Positions 24,458 to 32,736 of a stretch of DNA of 39,442 bases are shown piece after piece; the stretch's first letter is position 1; each line of letters begins with the position of its first letter. Origin of the DNA: Actinomycetota bacterium (GTDB lineage Bacteria > Actinomycetota > Geothermincolia > Geothermincolales > RBG-13-55-18). The stretch lies in contig JACVJK010000011.1 of the NCBI GenBank assembly GCA_015711955.1, forward strand, positions 1-39,442, given 5' to 3'. The notes beneath the pieces are model-generated. The model had not been told where the DNA came from and made no database searches. It saw nothing but the letters and a program-made list of their open reading frames with translations. The translations under genes and the position numbers were made by a program.

Positions 24458-24484
24458 TTGTCCGAAAAGGAAATCCCATATCAT
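24458..24484 (+). promoter_or_regulatory. Promoter candidate for the thiamine-diphosphate enzyme
   Basis: TTGTCC, a short 15-base spacer and TATCAT (5 of 6 match). The start near 24490 would fall inside the first 13-base repeat, fitting a repressed promoter. The short spacer lowers confidence. Confidence 0.3.
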
Positions 24485-24511
24485 ATCTGGACACGAGGCA
24501 TATCTGGACAC
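24482..24511 (+). repeat. 13-base direct repeat upstream of the thiamine-diphosphate enzyme
   Basis: CATATCTGGACAC occurs at 24482-24494 and 24499-24511, exact copies with a 17-base period. It lies 105 bases before the gene and overlaps the promoter candidate, so it may be an operator. Confidence 0.7.
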
Positions 24512-24615
24512 CTGGCCGCGGTGGCCAAGGCGCCTGGAGGTGGAGCGGATGAGGTATTCCCAGCCGATTATGAAAAGCGCTCTTATGGACAGGGTCACGC
24601 AGGGGGGGTGAGGGG

Positions 24616-26286
24616 ATGGACTGCGCTCGCTTGGTGGCAGAGGCGTTGGTGTCCATGGGGGTGCCGAGGGTATACGGGGTTTGCGGGACCTCCAACGTGG
24701 CCTTTCTCGACGCCCTCTACGACCGCCGGGGACTGATAAGGTATATCTCCTGCCGGCATGAACAGGTGGCCGCCGCCATGGCCGACGCCGAGGGAAGGCT
24801 CACCGGAAAGCCGGGGGTCGCCCTCACCCATTCCGGTCCCGGGACCCTCAACGCCCTCATTTCGGTGGCCAACGCATACAAGGACTGCAGCCCCATGATC
24901 CTCTTGAGCGGAGCGGTGAAGCGCAGGCTCCGGGGGACCGACGGGATGCTGGAGGCGGATCACCGGGAGATCTTCCACACCCTGTGCCGGGCGGTTCTCA
25001 GGATCGAGAGGGGAGAGGAAGCGGCGGAGGTCATGGAGGAGGCCTATCGCCGAGCGGTATCGGGACCGCGGGGTCCCGTGCTGGTGGAGGTGCCCGAGGA
25101 CGTCTGGAGGGAGGAAGCGGGGGAGGGTGCCCCTTTCCGTTTCCACAAAGAACCGCCTCCCCCTTTCTCCCCAGAGAAGGCCGCTGAGGTGATGGATAGG
25201 ATGAGGGAGGCCTCCCGGCCCCTTCTTTTGGCAGGAGGTGGGGTGGCGGCCTCGGGTGCCTCTTCCCTCCTGGAGGAGCTGGCCTTGAGGCTTTGGGCCC
25301 CGGTGATCACCACCGGCAACGGGCGGGGGGTCCTGCCCGAGGACCACCCCCTTTGTTTGGGGCGAGCGGGATTCGGGGGAGGAACCGTCCCCGCCGACGC
25401 CGCCCTGTCGGAGGCCGACCTGATCCTGGGAATTGGCTGCACCCTGTCCGATGCCCTAACTTACGAGTACACTCTCCCCATCAAAGGGGAGGCGATCTTG
25501 GTGAACATTGACCCCGGGGCGGCCGGTGGCTCGCCGTATCCCGTGCGCGAGGTGATCCCGGCGGATGCCGGGGAGTTCCTGTCCGCCTGCCTGGAGTGCT
25601 TGGGCGGCGAGAGACCCTTGGCCCGAAAAGAGTGGTGGGGTTTCCTGGAGGAGAAGCGGCGCCAGTGGGAGGGGCTCCTCCGCCTGTCTTCCTCCTCGGA
25701 CAGGGTGCCCCTCTCCGGAGGACGGGTCGTAAGGACGCTGGCCCGGTTGCTCCCGGAAAGGAGAGTGGTCACCGCCGGCATGGGCACCCACGTGCTCTAT
25801 GCCATCGATTTCATTCCCTGCCTGGAGCCCTTCTCCTACCTTTCCGCCGCCAACTTCGGGGCCATGGGCTTTGGGCTGCCCGCCGCCATGGCGGCGGCGC
25901 TCATATACCCCGACCGACCGGTGGTGGCGATACTGGGAGACGGGGAGTTCATGATGACCCTGCAGGACCTGGAGACGGCCTGCCGGGAGCGGATACCGGT
26001 GAAGGTTCTGGTTATGAACGACTGCATGTACCGTGTGCTGTACCTGCGTCAGAAGTTGCAGTTCGGGGGCCGGGTGCTGGGAACCTGCCACGGGAACCCG
26101 GATTTCGCCGCGCTGGCCAGGACCTTCGGGGCGGAGGGGTTCACGCTGCGGGAGCCGGCAGAGGTGGAGGGGATACTGGAGCGAACGCTGAGAAGCACGA
26201 ACCCGGTGGTGGTGGACGTGATCATCGACCCCGACGATCTTCCCCCCACCGACCTGGAGGCCACCCTCAGGATGAGCATGGAATGA
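24616..26286 (+). CDS. Thiamine-diphosphate-dependent enzyme (acetolactate synthase / 2-oxoacid decarboxylase family)
   Basis: 556 residues with the three-domain layout of this family. The N-terminal pyrimidine-binding domain has the catalytic Glu49 in SCRHEQ and the THSGPGTLN segment. The central domain spans about 190-330 (LLLAGGGVAAS). The C-terminal domain has GDGEFMMTLQ (about 440) and, 26 residues on, the NDCMYR end of the cofactor motif. The lack of a recognisable FAD-binding segment argues against a classical acetolactate synthase. It probably decarboxylates or ligates a 2-oxoacid; a sulfopyruvate or benzoylformate-type activity is possible. The ATG at 24616 follows a G-rich GGGTGAGGGG. 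Confidence 0.88.
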   Translation: MDCARLVAEALVSMGVPRVYGVCGTSNVAFLDALYDRRGLIRYISCRHEQVAAAMADAEGRLTGKPGVALTHSGPGTLNALISVANAYKDCSPMILLSGAVKRRLRGTDGMLEADHREIFHTLCRAVLRIERGEEAAEVMEEAYRRAVSGPRGPVLVEVPEDVWREEAGEGAPFRFHKEPPPPFSPEKAAEVMDRMREASRPLLLAGGGVAASGASSLLEELALRLWAPVITTGNGRGVLPEDHPLCLGRAGFGGGTVPADAALSEADLILGIGCTLSDALTYEYTLPIKGEAILVNIDPGAAGGSPYPVREVIPADAGEFLSACLECLGGERPLARKEWWGFLEEKRRQWEGLLRLSSSSDRVPLSGGRVVRTLARLLPERRVVTAGMGTHVLYAIDFIPCLEPFSYLSAANFGAMGFGLPAAMAAALIYPDRPVVAILGDGEFMMTLQDLETACRERIPVKVLVMNDCMYRVLYLRQKLQFGGRVLGTCHGNPDFAALARTFGAEGFTLREPAEVEGILERTLRSTNPVVVDVIIDPDDLPPTDLEATLRMSME

Positions 26287-26626
26287 CAAAGGGCTGGGTC
26301 GAACCGGACCTTCGGGACCTGCTTCCGGAGGCGTGTGGTCCCTGGAAAGGCCGAAGGGGAAATGACGTCACTCCGAAAGAAGTGCTTACAGGAGGGTGGT
26401 GGCGGCAAACCTGAGGTCTGCTACCGACGAATCCCGGGCTTCAGGGCAAGGAAGGGATGTCTTCCGGTACGAGGGGGTTTTCTCGGGGTTGTTGGGGGAT
26501 GGGCTGCCGGGAAATCCCGTCAGCGGTTAGAATTTTTTCCCGTAAGCGCCTTGTTTGAGGGTGAAAATTTCCGTGGGGTTCGTCGGTCTGAGCCGGTGAA
26601 TGGATCGCGGGGCAGGAGGGGTAATT
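26287..26626. other. Intergenic region after the thiamine-diphosphate enzyme
   Basis: This 340-base gap has no supported gene. The track ORF at 26335 is Gly/Arg-rich and lacks family features. A terminator candidate (26503-26538) is the only structure seen. Confidence 0.4.
26503..26538 (+). terminator. Terminator candidate
   Basis: GCTG-C-CGGG AAAT CCCG-T-CAGC forms an 8-bp stem with one mismatch. TTTTTT begins 8 bases later. That distance is longer than ideal, and the site is over 200 bases beyond the stop codon. Confidence 0.35.
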
Positions 26627-27034
26627 TTGACCGTGGAAGGGATGTTTGAGGTCAGGACCACCTCCCGGGTCCAGTTCCTGGACATAACCTCCGCCGTACA
26701 GCGAGAGGTCACGTCCTCGGGGGTGACCGAAGGGGTTTGTTGGGTTTACGTGCACCACACCACGGCAGGGGTGACCATCAACGAGAACGCCGACCCCTCG
26801 GTGGTGGAGGACATCATCCGGACCCTGGAGCGGTTGGTTCCGATGAGGGGGGACTACCGACACGCGGAGGGGAACTCGGACGCCCACATCAAGGCGAGCT
26901 TGATGGGCTTCTCCCAGGCCATACCGGTGAGGGACGGCAAGTTGGCCCTGGGCACTTGGCAGGGGATTTTCCTTTGCGAGTTCGACGGACCCAGGCGCCG
27001 GAAAGTGTCGGTGACGGTCACGAGCGCACCTTGA
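26627..27034 (+). CDS. YjbQ (UPF0047) family protein
   Basis: About 135 residues. The family forms a trimer with metal-binding histidines; Escherichia coli YjbQ has weak thiamine phosphate synthase activity, but the real role is unknown. All signatures are present: VHHTTAGVTINENAD, YRHAEGNSDAHIKASLMG, and GTWQGIFLCEFDGPR near the end. AGGAGGGG at 26614-26621 points to the in-frame TTG at 26627 as start, rather than the track's 26600 start. It lies 35 bases before the SAM hydrolase gene, so the two are probably co-transcribed. Confidence 0.9.
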   Translation: MTVEGMFEVRTTSRVQFLDITSAVQREVTSSGVTEGVCWVYVHHTTAGVTINENADPSVVEDIIRTLERLVPMRGDYRHAEGNSDAHIKASLMGFSQAIPVRDGKLALGTWQGIFLCEFDGPRRRKVSVTVTSAP

Positions 27035-27069
27035 TTTGCTGGGTTTGAACCGGTGAGGGGAGGAAGAGG

Positions 27070-27903
27070 ATGGACGAGTCCGTCCTGGAGCACCCGTTGA
27101 TCACCTTCACCAGCGACTTCGGTCTGCGCGAGGAATGGGTGGGGGTGGTGAAAGGGGTTATCTACTCCATTAACCCCAGGGCCAAGGTCATAGACATCAC
27201 CCACGAGATACCCCCCATGGACATCGGTAAAGGGGCCTTCGTGCTTGCGGCGGCCCTTCCCCACATGCCGGTGGGCGTTCATTTGGCGGTGGTGGATCCG
27301 GGAGTGGGAACAGATCGGGGGGCCCTGGTTCTGGAGGCGGAGCGAGGGGATCTTTTGGTAGGGCCCGATAACGGGCTCTTGCTGCCGGCGGTTCGACGCT
27401 TGGGGGGGATTCGCCGCTGTTTCTTCATCGAGAACCCCGCCTTTTTCCGGCAGCCGGTGCATCCCACCTTCCACGGGCGGGATATCTTCGGGCCGGTGGC
27501 CGCACACCTCACCTTAGGCTTTCCCCTGGAGAAGCTGGGAAGGTTCGGGGACGTGAACGGATTGACGGAGCCGCCGTGGGGTCCGGCCAAAAGGGGAGAG
27601 GGTGCGGTTTATGCCCAGGTGGTGGACGTGGACCGTTTCGGCACCCTCAGGCTCAACGCCCAGCCTGACGATCTATCGGCGTTGGGGGTGAGAAGGGGCG
27701 ACGAGCTTTTGATCATGGTGGCGGAGGAGACCTTCAGGGCGCCCTACTTGAGGACCTTCGGCGAGGTGGAGAGAGGAAAGCCATTGGTGTTCGACGATTC
27801 CTCCGGGTTCTTGGGAGTGGCTCTCAACGGTGCCGATCTTGCCTCTCGATTGGGGGCAAAGCCGGGCGACGCGGTGATAATATACGTGCCTGCCGCTCGA
27901 TGA
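27070..27903 (+). CDS. SAM hydrolase / SAM hydroxide adenosyltransferase (DUF62)
   Basis: This 277-residue enzyme cleaves S-adenosylmethionine to adenosine and methionine using a water-derived hydroxide. It relates to fluorinase and chlorinase. The catalytic triad is D76 in VVDPGVG, R83 in TDRGALV and H135 in TFHGRDIFGP; these spacings (7 and 52) equal those of the archaeal enzyme PH0463 (D68, R75, H127). SDFG at 15-18 and GPDNGLL complete the N-terminal domain, and the C-terminal domain is a beta-barrel. The chloride/fluoride-binding insert is not evident, so it is a hydrolase, not a halogenase. GGGGAGGAAGAGG precedes the ATG. Confidence 0.93.
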   Translation: MDESVLEHPLITFTSDFGLREEWVGVVKGVIYSINPRAKVIDITHEIPPMDIGKGAFVLAAALPHMPVGVHLAVVDPGVGTDRGALVLEAERGDLLVGPDNGLLLPAVRRLGGIRRCFFIENPAFFRQPVHPTFHGRDIFGPVAAHLTLGFPLEKLGRFGDVNGLTEPPWGPAKRGEGAVYAQVVDVDRFGTLRLNAQPDDLSALGVRRGDELLIMVAEETFRAPYLRTFGEVERGKPLVFDDSSGFLGVALNGADLASRLGAKPGDAVIIYVPAAR

Positions 27904-28122
27904 TGGTGGTGCCGTGGTCTATCCTTGGCAGGGCGATGCTGGATGGAACGGGTGTTGAAGTTAAGATCATAACCAGACAGGCGACGTTGAAGGACCAGCC
28001 CCCGATCGTTAGTATCGGCTCGCCTCCTTCATGGGGCAAACCAGCAGGAGTCCTGCCAAGCCGTCCCAAAAGGGGTTTTCCGCGGGCGATAAGGGTCCAA
28101 ACGAGATAGGTCGTGGGAGGTG

Positions 28123-28326
28123 ATGAAGATCAAGGAGTGCAAGAACTACGAGGAGAACATGAGAAAGTGCAACTGCACCTATGAACCTTGTTCCCGCAAA
28201 GGGTATTGCTGCGAATGCCTGCACTATCACAGAACCATGGGGCAGTTGCCGGCGTGCTTCTTCCCTCCCGAGGTGGAAAGGACCTACGACCGTTCCATTG
28301 CGAGGTTCATCCAATCTCGGAGGTGA
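28123..28326 (+). CDS. Small cysteine-rich protein (DUF6485 family)
   Basis: 67 residues with eight cysteines (6, 16, 18, 23, 29, 30, 32, 45), including CNC, CCEC and PACFFP patterns typical of DUF6485, a family common in anaerobes. It probably binds zinc or an Fe-S cluster; its role is unknown. The site GGGAGGTGATG puts GGAGG only 2 bases before the ATG at 28123, unusually close. GTG at 28120 overlaps the site itself. It lies 58 bases before the thiolase gene and may share its message. Confidence 0.85.
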   Translation: MKIKECKNYEENMRKCNCTYEPCSRKGYCCECLHYHRTMGQLPACFFPPEVERTYDRSIARFIQSRR

Positions 28327-28384
28327 GTCGGGCGGGGCAACGTGGTGAAAAGGCGGCGGACGACGGTGACGCAAGGAGGGTGAC

Positions 28385-29557
28385 ATGGAAGAGGTATACA
28401 TCGTGGCAGGGTGCCGTACCCCCATCGGGAGGTTCGGGGGATCCCTCAAGGACTTTAAGCCAGTGGACCTGGCCGCCCTGGTGATAAAGGAGACCTTGCG
28501 CAGGGCCGGTTTGGAGGGAAAGGACTTGGACGAGATCATCTTCGGGCAGGTGGCAGTGCGGTATGACGAGCTCTGCATGCCCTCCCGCGTAGGTGCCCTC
28601 AAGGCGGGAGTGCCTTACACGGTGCCGGCCAACATGGTGGGCAGGGCCTGCGGTTCGGGGATGCAGGCGGTCATCGACGCCACTAGGGCCATAAAGATGG
28701 GCGACGCCTCGGTGGTGCTCGCCGGAGGCGTGGAGAGCATGAGCAACATCCCGTATTACAACGATGACCTGCGCTTCGGGAAGAGGATGAGGGCCAGCGA
28801 GCTCAAGGACGGCCTCACGGACATCCTCACTGACCCTTACAACGGACTGATCATGGGCCTCACCGCCGAGAACGTGGCCGAACGCTACCAGGTCTCTCGG
28901 GAGGACCAGGACGCCTACGCCCTGGAGAGCCAGCGCAGGGCCCAGGCGGCCATCGCCGCCGGAAAGTTCCGTGATGAGATCGTGCCGGTGGAGGTGGAGA
29001 CCCGCAAGGGAAAGGTGGTGTTCGACACCGACGAGCATCCCCGGCAGACGACCTTGGAGGAATTGGCGAGCCTGTCCCCGGCCTTCAAGAAGGACGGCAC
29101 GGTCACCGCTGGCAACGCCTCCGGGATCAACGACGGGGCGGCGGCGGTCTTGCTCATGAGCGAGAGCAAGATGAGGGAGCTGGGCAAGGAACCCTTGGCC
29201 AGGGTGGTCTCATACGCCTACGCGGGGGTGGACCCCGACATCATGGGCATAGGGCCCGTTTACGCCGTCCCCAAGGCGCTGGAGAAGGCGGGACTCAAAT
29301 TGGAGGAGATCGGGGTGGTGGAACTGAACGAGGCCTTCGCCGCCCAAGCCTTGGCCTGCATCCGGGAGTTGGGTCTCGACCCCGAGCGGACTAACATCTA
29401 CGGAAGCGGCATAGCCCTGGGTCATCCAGTGGGAAGCACAGGGGTTCGGATAATTCTCACCCTTATAACGGCCATGAAGGACCTGGGCGTGCGCTACGGC
29501 CTGGCCACCCTCTGTTGCGGAGGCGGCCAAGGGGTGGCGGTGATCCTGGAGAGGTAA
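28385..29557 (+). CDS. Acetyl-CoA C-acetyltransferase (thiolase)
   Basis: This 390-residue thiolase condenses or cleaves acyl-CoA with acetyl-CoA. Catalytic residues are C89 in [10 protein letters not shown]347 in [10 protein letters not shown] and C377 in TLCCGGGQG, matching the bacterial thiolase pattern (C89, H348, C378). NEAFAAQ and GGVESMSN are also present. The doubled Cys at 377-378 replaces the usual Cys-Ile. In this organism it would serve butyryl/acetoacetyl metabolism or beta-oxidation, in line with the dehydrogenases in the window. AAGGAGGGTGAC precedes the ATG, and a terminator follows. Confidence 0.95.
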   Translation: MEEVYIVAGCRTPIGRFGGSLKDFKPVDLAALVIKETLRRAGLEGKDLDEIIFGQVAVRYDELCMPSRVGALKAGVPYTVPANMVGRACGSGMQAVIDATRAIKMGDASVVLAGGVESMSNIPYYNDDLRFGKRMRASELKDGLTDILTDPYNGLIMGLTAENVAERYQVSREDQDAYALESQRRAQAAIAAGKFRDEIVPVEVETRKGKVVFDTDEHPRQTTLEELASLSPAFKKDGTVTAGNASGINDGAAAVLLMSESKMRELGKEPLARVVSYAYAGVDPDIMGIGPVYAVPKALEKAGLKLEEIGVVELNEAFAAQALACIRELGLDPERTNIYGSGIALGHPVGSTGVRIILTLITAMKDLGVRYGLATLCCGGGQGVAVILER

Positions 29558-29603
29558 GGGTAAGCCCAGATCCCCGATCTCGCAGGGCTGAACGGATTTA
29601 CCT

Positions 29604-29629
29604 GAGGAGGGGTTAACCCCCTCTTTTTT
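29604..29629 (+). terminator. Intrinsic terminator after the thiolase gene
   Basis: GAGGAGGGG TTAA CCCCCTC is a G+C-rich stem with one mismatch, followed directly by TTTTTT. It lies 47 bases after the thiolase stop. Confidence 0.8.
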
Positions 29630-29650
29630 GGTTCGTATGATAAACTTATC

Positions 29651-29680
29651 TTGATTAAATACAAATTTAATTGTTATATA
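29651..29680 (+). promoter_or_regulatory. Promoter candidate for the cobalamin cluster
   Basis: TTGATT, an 18-base AT-rich spacer and TATATA (or 17 bases to TTATAT). This is the most AT-rich patch in the region. Transcription would start near 29687, leaving a leader of about 300 bases before cobU. Confidence 0.5.
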
Positions 29681-29990
29681 GGGAAGCATCCTCGAACGGG
29701 AATCAGTGGCCATGATTGGCCGCCGGCCCGCGTGTCGCGGTTGAAGTGAGAGGGAAGTCGTTCGGGGCGGAACTCGACCCGAAGTGGAGCCGAAAAGGGT
29801 CACCGTAATTGAGTCCCACGAGGTGAATGCCGCACATGCCCGCAGCGATGATGGCCAGCAGTATGTGGGGCAATACCCTCGTGCGGGAGGCCTCAGGCAG
29901 ACGAACCGCAGGAGGGCTCGGCAGAGGAAGTTGGAGGGCGAGGACGTGGAGGCAGAGGCAGGGACCCGAAAAGGAAGCGAAAAGGACTCG

Positions 29991-30704
29991 GTGCCTCATG
30001 GCTTCCCCGGGGGCAAGACGTTCCTCCTCTTGGGGGGCGCCCGGAGCGGCAAGAGCGCCCTGGCCGTCTCCCTGGCCCGGCAGCTGGGAGGGAAAGTGAT
30101 CTTTCTGGCCACCGCCAGGGTCATAGACCCCGAGATGGAGGAGAGGGTTTCGAGGCACAAAGAGGAAAGGCCCCCGCACTGGAAGACATTGGAGTGGGAT
30201 GGCGAGAGTTTCCCGGGCCTTCCCGAGAGGGTGGAGGTGGCACTTCTGGACTCGGTAACCCTCCTTTCCTCCGACCTTTTGACGCGGGCGTGGGAAGCAA
30301 GCCCGCCGGAGGGGGGGCGGACGAAGGCCTACATGGAGCTGGTGGAGGAAGTGGCCCGGCGGGCCCTTGAGGTGGTGGAGGACCTGAGGCGCCGGTCCCG
30401 TTACCTGGTGCTGGTGGGCGACGAGGTGGGGATGGGTTTGGTGCCGGAGGATCCCCTGGCCAGGGCCTTCAGGGACCTGTGCGGTCTGGTCTTGCAGAGG
30501 ATCGCATCCTTTGCGGATCGGGTATGGCTGGTGGTGGCAGGGCTGCCCATGCTATTGAGGGATGGGGGTCATTGTCATGCGGGGCAGGGTCTTTCCTCGG
30601 AAGATGGCGACTGGGCTCCGGGAGGGCGTTATCTCGGGAAAGAACTCGGGATCATGACGGACGTCGAAGACCCTGTGAGGCATCGAAGGGGAGGAAGGAC
30701 ATGA
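29991..30704 (+). CDS. cobU: Adenosylcobinamide kinase / guanylyltransferase with a C-terminal extension
   Basis: This 237-residue bifunctional enzyme phosphorylates adenosylcobinamide and attaches GMP to it. The P-loop GGARSGKS is at 15-22, followed by the RHKEERP segment with the guanylate-accepting His, VALLDSVTLL, and GDEVGMGLVPEDPLARAFRDL. The family normally ends near VVAGLP plus a few residues, about residue 190 here. This protein runs on for 47 more residues, rich in Gly, Asp and Arg. The extension is in frame and its TGA overlaps the cobT ATG as ATGA, so it is translated. The track's 29784 start lacks support; GTG 29991 follows AAAGGA. Confidence 0.9.
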   Translation: MPHGFPGGKTFLLLGGARSGKSALAVSLARQLGGKVIFLATARVIDPEMEERVSRHKEERPPHWKTLEWDGESFPGLPERVEVALLDSVTLLSSDLLTRAWEASPPEGGRTKAYMELVEEVARRALEVVEDLRRRSRYLVLVGDEVGMGLVPEDPLARAFRDLCGLVLQRIASFADRVWLVVAGLPMLLRDGGHCHAGQGLSSEDGDWAPGGRYLGKELGIMTDVEDPVRHRRGGRT

Positions 30705-31756
30705 GTATTTTGGAGAGGACGCTTTCCCAAATCGAGGAGCTGGACGGCCGGGCCATGGAGATGGCCCGCAAGAGGCAGGATTCCCTTACCAAGCCCCAAG
30801 GTTCCCTGGGGGCGCTGGAGGAGATCTCGGTCCAGCTGGCGGGCATCTTCGGCCGACCCCTTCCCCCATTGGGGAAAAAGGTGGTCATCGTCATGGCCGG
30901 GGATCACGGAGTGGTGGAGGAGGGGGTCAGCCTGTTTCCCCAAGAGGTCACCCCTCAGATGGTGCTCAACTTCCTCCGAGGCGGGGCCGCCATCAACGTC
31001 CTGGCCCGCCATGCCGGGGCAGAGGTGCGGGTGGTGGACGTAGGGGTGGCCGAAGACGTCGTCGGCGAGGGGCTCATCGTTCGCAAGATCAGGAGGGGAA
31101 CCGCCAACATGGCCAAAGGTCCGGCCATGTCCAGGGAGGAAGCCGTACGGGCCCTGGAGGTGGGCATCCAGGTGGCCGAGGAGGAGGTAGAGGCTGGAGC
31201 CCTCTATCTGGCCACCGGGGACATGGGCATCGGTAACACCACCCCCTCCAGCGCCATCACGGCGGTGCTCACGGGGACGGATCCCGAGGAGGTAACCGGC
31301 CGGGGCACGGGCTTGGACGACGAAGGCCGCAAGAGGAAGGTGGAGGTGATCCGGCGGGCCATACGGGTCAACCAGCCGGACCCGGAAGATCCCCTGGACG
31401 TCCTTTCCAAGGTGGGAGGACTGGAGATCGCGGGCATCGCCGGTGTGGTCCTGGGGGCTGCGGCCCGACGCAGGCCGGTGCTGGTGGACGGGTTCATCTC
31501 CGGAGCGGGGGCGCTGGTGGCGGCGGCTCTCGCTCCCCGGAGCAGGGATTACATGATCGCTTCCCATCTGTCCCAAGAGGCGGGTCACCGCGCGGCGCTG
31601 GGCAGGCTGGGCCTCAAGCCCTTGATCCACGCCGACATGAGGCTCGGGGAGGGCACGGGAGCCGCCCTGGGCTTTCTGCTGGTGGAGGCGGCGGTGAAGA
31701 TCATCTCCGAGATGGCCACTTTCGATGAGGCGGGAGTGTCCGGTCCGGTAAGCTGA
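30701..31756 (+). CDS. cobT: Nicotinate-nucleotide:dimethylbenzimidazole phosphoribosyltransferase
   Basis: This 351-residue enzyme makes alpha-ribazole phosphate, the lower-ligand nucleotide of cobalamin, from NaMN and a benzimidazole. It shows KPQGSLGALEE near the N-terminus, VMAGDHGVVEEGVS, GDMGIGNTTPSSAI, and the catalytic Glu317 in RLGEGTGAAL at exactly the Salmonella position. The start ATG overlaps the cobU stop (ATGA). The track begins at 30479 inside cobU and should be trimmed to 30701. A 149-base gap follows before cobS. Confidence 0.95.
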   Translation: MSILERTLSQIEELDGRAMEMARKRQDSLTKPQGSLGALEEISVQLAGIFGRPLPPLGKKVVIVMAGDHGVVEEGVSLFPQEVTPQMVLNFLRGGAAINVLARHAGAEVRVVDVGVAEDVVGEGLIVRKIRRGTANMAKGPAMSREEAVRALEVGIQVAEEEVEAGALYLATGDMGIGNTTPSSAITAVLTGTDPEEVTGRGTGLDDEGRKRKVEVIRRAIRVNQPDPEDPLDVLSKVGGLEIAGIAGVVLGAAARRRPVLVDGFISGAGALVAAALAPRSRDYMIASHLSQEAGHRAALGRLGLKPLIHADMRLGEGTGAALGFLLVEAAVKIISEMATFDEAGVSGPVS

Positions 31757-31905
31757 TTCAGCATCCCGAGCCCAAGAGGGATTCGTTAACTCCGTTCGGG
31801 ATTGTCGAGGGCTTCGCGGTGAGGTGAGACGATCTCCGGCGGCGATGGGTGATGTAAAGTGGCGACCGAGCAGATGCGACCTCCAGACCGCTTGCATCCG
31901 TATCC

Positions 31906-32718
31906 ATGAAAGCATCCAAGTGGAATCCGACCCGTTCCCTCAGGCTCGCACTGAGCTTCCTCACCATTTTCCCGGTGGCCGGCACGACCGAGCCGGAAGA
32001 AGAGGACTGGAGATGGGTGTCGGCCTTTTTTCCCCTGGTGGGAGCCTTTGTGGGGACGTTCCTGTTGGCGGCGGATCGAGTGGGGAGGTTGCCCGGGGAG
32101 GATTGGAAGGCCTTCTCCGCCGCCCTGGTCATGGTGGTCAATTTCCTGTTGACGGGGGGGATGCACCACGACGGGCTTGCGGACGCCGCCGACGCCTTTT
32201 TGGGTTCCCGGGGCAGAGGCGAAAGGCTCAGGATAATGAAGGACACCTCGGTGGGGGCCTTGGGGGCGGCCTCCCTCTCCCTTTACCTCATCTCGGTGTG
32301 GACCCTCCTCAATCTGCTTCCTTCCGGTCCTTCCTGGGAGGGTTACAGGGCCGCTTCCCTCGTCTTCTTTCCCGCTGGCGGAAGGGCGGTCACGGCCTAT
32401 CTTTGCGGTCGTTGTCCCTATGCCAGGGAGAAGGGCATGGCGTTGGGGGTGGTGGGATGCGCGGGCGGCGGACAGTTGTTGGTCGCCGTCGCCCTCAATC
32501 TCTTCCTCGCCACGCTCCTGTTCTGGTTCTTGTGTTCGTCGGTTTTGGCGGGCACGGCGCTCACGGCCTCCCTCGTCCTCTTCGCGGAGGTGCTGGCCCG
32601 GTTTCTGAACAGCTCTTTGGGAGGGGTAACCGGGGACGTGCTCGGAGCGGCGGGACTGCTCGGGGAGGCGCTGGCCCTCTTGCTTCTGGCCCCCGGCTTC
32701 ATCGCCCGTCTTCCCTGA
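31906..32718 (+). CDS. cobS: Adenosylcobinamide-GDP ribazoletransferase (cobalamin synthase)
   Basis: This 270-residue integral membrane enzyme joins AdoCbi-GDP to alpha-ribazole (phosphate), the last assembly step. The hallmark metal-binding segment GGMHHDGLADAADAF (about residues 84-98) is followed by KDTSVGALG. The second conserved block, GGVTGDVLGA, is near the C-terminus, with several hydrophobic helices between. The ATG at 31906 has no Shine-Dalgarno that I can see. No better in-frame start exists upstream, so translation may be weak or depend on context. Confidence 0.93.
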   Translation: MKASKWNPTRSLRLALSFLTIFPVAGTTEPEEEDWRWVSAFFPLVGAFVGTFLLAADRVGRLPGEDWKAFSAALVMVVNFLLTGGMHHDGLADAADAFLGSRGRGERLRIMKDTSVGALGAASLSLYLISVWTLLNLLPSGPSWEGYRAASLVFFPAGGRAVTAYLCGRCPYAREKGMALGVVGCAGGGQLLVAVALNLFLATLLFWFLCSSVLAGTALTASLVLFAEVLARFLNSSLGGVTGDVLGAAGLLGEALALLLLAPGFIARLP

Positions 32719-32736
32719 ACGTGAGGGTGATCGGAC

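Larger units (their letters stand above)
29558..29990. other. Intergenic region before the cobalamin cluster
   Basis: This 433-base region holds the thiolase terminator, an AT-rich promoter patch, and then about 300 bases without a convincing gene. The track extends the cobU frame to 29784, but without a ribosome site. I looked for a cobalamin riboswitch (the AGCCAGGAGACC-type box) and found none. Confidence 0.45.

Noticed and set aside
26335-26649. 104-residue ORF between the thiamine-diphosphate enzyme and yjbQ
   Set aside because: Gly/Arg-rich, no recognisable family, overlaps the better-supported yjbQ start and contains the terminator candidate.
27070-27903. Fluorinase or chlorinase rather than SAM hydrolase
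   Set aside because: The Asp-Arg-His triad of the hydrolase is present at canonical spacing, and I see no halide-binding insert.
29703-29880. Minus-strand hydrophobic ORF segment (ILLAIIAAGMCGIHLVGL) that could be a tiny cobalt-transport-like membrane peptide beside the cobalamin genes
   Set aside because: There is no ATG or GTG at a sensible place, the only TTG has a weak and close GAGG, and it lies inside the presumed cobU leader on the opposite strand. One hydrophobic stretch is not enough.
29681-29990. Cobalamin riboswitch before cobU
   Set aside because: Neither strand shows the conserved B12 box or the ordered GGGAA, GCCACTG and GGGAAGG elements. GCCACTG is present only on the minus strand and out of context.
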